64,000 nucleotides of DNA from Megaustenia siamemsis (lineage: Eukaryota > Mollusca > Gastropoda > Stylommatophora > Ariophantidae): the NCBI GenBank assembly GCA_032433765.1, contig JAVIAB010000160.1, positions 38,342,223-38,406,222 on the forward strand. Direction: 5' to 3'. A program made the position numbers and the translations under genes. Shown here piece after piece: positions 63,236 through 64,000 of the stretch. Numbering within the stretch: the stretch's first letter is position 1; each line of letters begins with the position of its first letter. The notes below the pieces were generated by a model, which worked only from the letters and a program-made list of their open reading frames with translations, ran no database searches and was not told the origin of the DNA.

Positions 63236-63520
63236 CAGTCAAATACCAGTGGTTAAAAGAGATACAACGAAGACGATTGTGCTGGATAGGACACACACTA
63301 CGGAAGCCAACATAGAGTATTAAACGACAGAACCTTTTTTGGAATTCTCAAGGAAAAAGACAAAGAGGAAGACCAAAATATTCTTGTAGAAGACAGATGG
63401 AAGCAGGGATGAAGATGATGGGGAAGACATGGAATGATCTTAAAAAAGTGGCAAGAAACAGAACGGCTTTGAAAATGTTGGGTGAAGACCCCTGTTCCAC
63501 AGTAAGCTGACAGAAAGATA
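63236..63520 (+). mobile_element. Truncated LINE 3' end (family D)
   Basis: Reads IQRRRLCWIGHTLRKPT, then KRQNLFWNSQGKRQRGRPKY, SCRRQMEAGMKMMGKTWNDL and KKVARNRTALKMLGEDPCS. The 'WIGHTLRKP...NPQGKRKRGRP..TWRR..EA' signature is a common invertebrate LINE end. One stop follows KPT; otherwise it is open. Confidence 0.82.
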
Positions 63521-63544
63521 AAGAGAAGACTACTACAGCCATCT

Positions 63545-63690
63545 AATATAGAAACAACAAAGAAGGTGGTTTGCATATCTAGAACGAATGTCGTGCGATT
63601 CCTTACCATACAAGGCATACATTAAAAGTGGACAAGGCAGAGAGCAAGAGGCAGACCTAGAGGAAGATGAACAACAACATTCAAAATAAA
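63545..63690 (+). mobile_element. Truncated LINE 3' end, family I-like
   Basis: Reads RRWFAYLERMSCDSLPYKAY, IKSGQGRE and then a frameshifted RGRPRGR block. It compares with 29045-29300. It is cut off by the SINE fragment that follows. Confidence 0.6.
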
Positions 63691-63812
63691 GGTACAGTAC
63701 GAGACTTCAATCGGCGTCTTAGCACGCGAGTTTTCATCCATAGGTGCCCGGTCGCCTATCCCGAAGTGTACGGAGACTTCTGAATAGTGTCGCTTCAAGC
63801 ATCGAAACATCA
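63689..63812 (-). mobile_element. SINE family 4, 3' part only
   Basis: The + strand reads GTACGAGACTTCAATCGGCG, CCGAAGTGTACGGAGACTTC and AGTGTCGCTTCAAGCATCGA. This is the reverse complement of 45295-45420. It is truncated before the tRNA-like head. Confidence 0.8.
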
Positions 63813-63950
63813 AAAATCAAAGATACGCTATAAAAACCTTAACTTACAATGATTGATATCGCCAAAAGTGCGAAAACCAGAACTTTGTATCTCACACGGC
63901 TACATGAGTAAGTGAAGAAAGGAATAAAAAAAAGATAGATAGACTGATAG
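63813..63950. other. Spacer
   Basis: Nothing recognised. Confidence 0.3.
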
Positions 63951-64000
63951 AATAAAGAAAGAAAGAAAGAGAAAGAAAGAAAGAAAGAAAGAAAAAATGA
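63951..64000 (+). repeat. (GAAA)n microsatellite at window edge
   Basis: About ten GAAA units running to the end of the window. Confidence 0.9.

Overview
This window looks like non-genic, repeat-rich DNA from an animal nuclear genome. I found no intact host protein-coding gene, rRNA or tRNA gene, operon or CRISPR array. The taxonomic guess is inference: the decayed LINE 3' ends (cores such as YGAETWTL, LFGHV/SRSSGLAK, WIGHTLRKP, GHV..MKDGRI) and the tRNA-headed SINEs are of kinds I associate with molluscs, especially gastropods. Other aquatic invertebrates cannot be excluded.

About one third of the window (roughly 20 kb) is tandem repeat. The arrays are: 22 bp (3466-5826), 40 bp (9742-11372), 27 bp (13476-14440), AT-rich pentanucleotide (18715-19165), 22 bp (19392-19700), 36 bp (26385-26921), 29/58 bp (32598-36430), 69 bp (38497-39048), 23 bp (46858-47920), 36 bp (48521-49300), 35 bp (49487-50650), 54/45 bp (52944-56545), 25 bp (57147-57733) and 29 bp (59740-61630), plus many microsatellites. 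Most long open frames are by-products of these arrays.

The rest is mainly a graveyard of 5'-truncated non-LTR retrotransposons, in at least nine 3'-end families, most of them ending in short (ATG/GAT)n or (GAA)n tails. One larger copy (19786-22143) keeps recognisable endonuclease and reverse transcriptase motifs. It has the layout of a twin-primed (5'-inverted) insertion and is flanked by perfect 11-bp direct repeats. Several tRNA-headed SINE families are present, some with clear target-site duplications; different heads carry a similar central core. DNA transposon remnants are a mariner-type transposase C-terminus (43616-43990) and a hAT C-terminus (15925-16480). A ~345-bp inverted repeat encloses a LINE fragment (36543-38012).

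The most interesting theme is satellite birth from dispersed repeats. A ~380-bp repeat, called R here (copies at 8615 and 40216), appears to have supplied the monomer of the 40-bp array. It may also be the source of the 29/58-bp satellite, which abuts an R remnant. A SINE has expanded an internal 69-bp segment eight-fold, and a LINE has triplicated a 48-bp segment. Alignments were made by eye, so boundaries are approximate unless a direct repeat fixes them.
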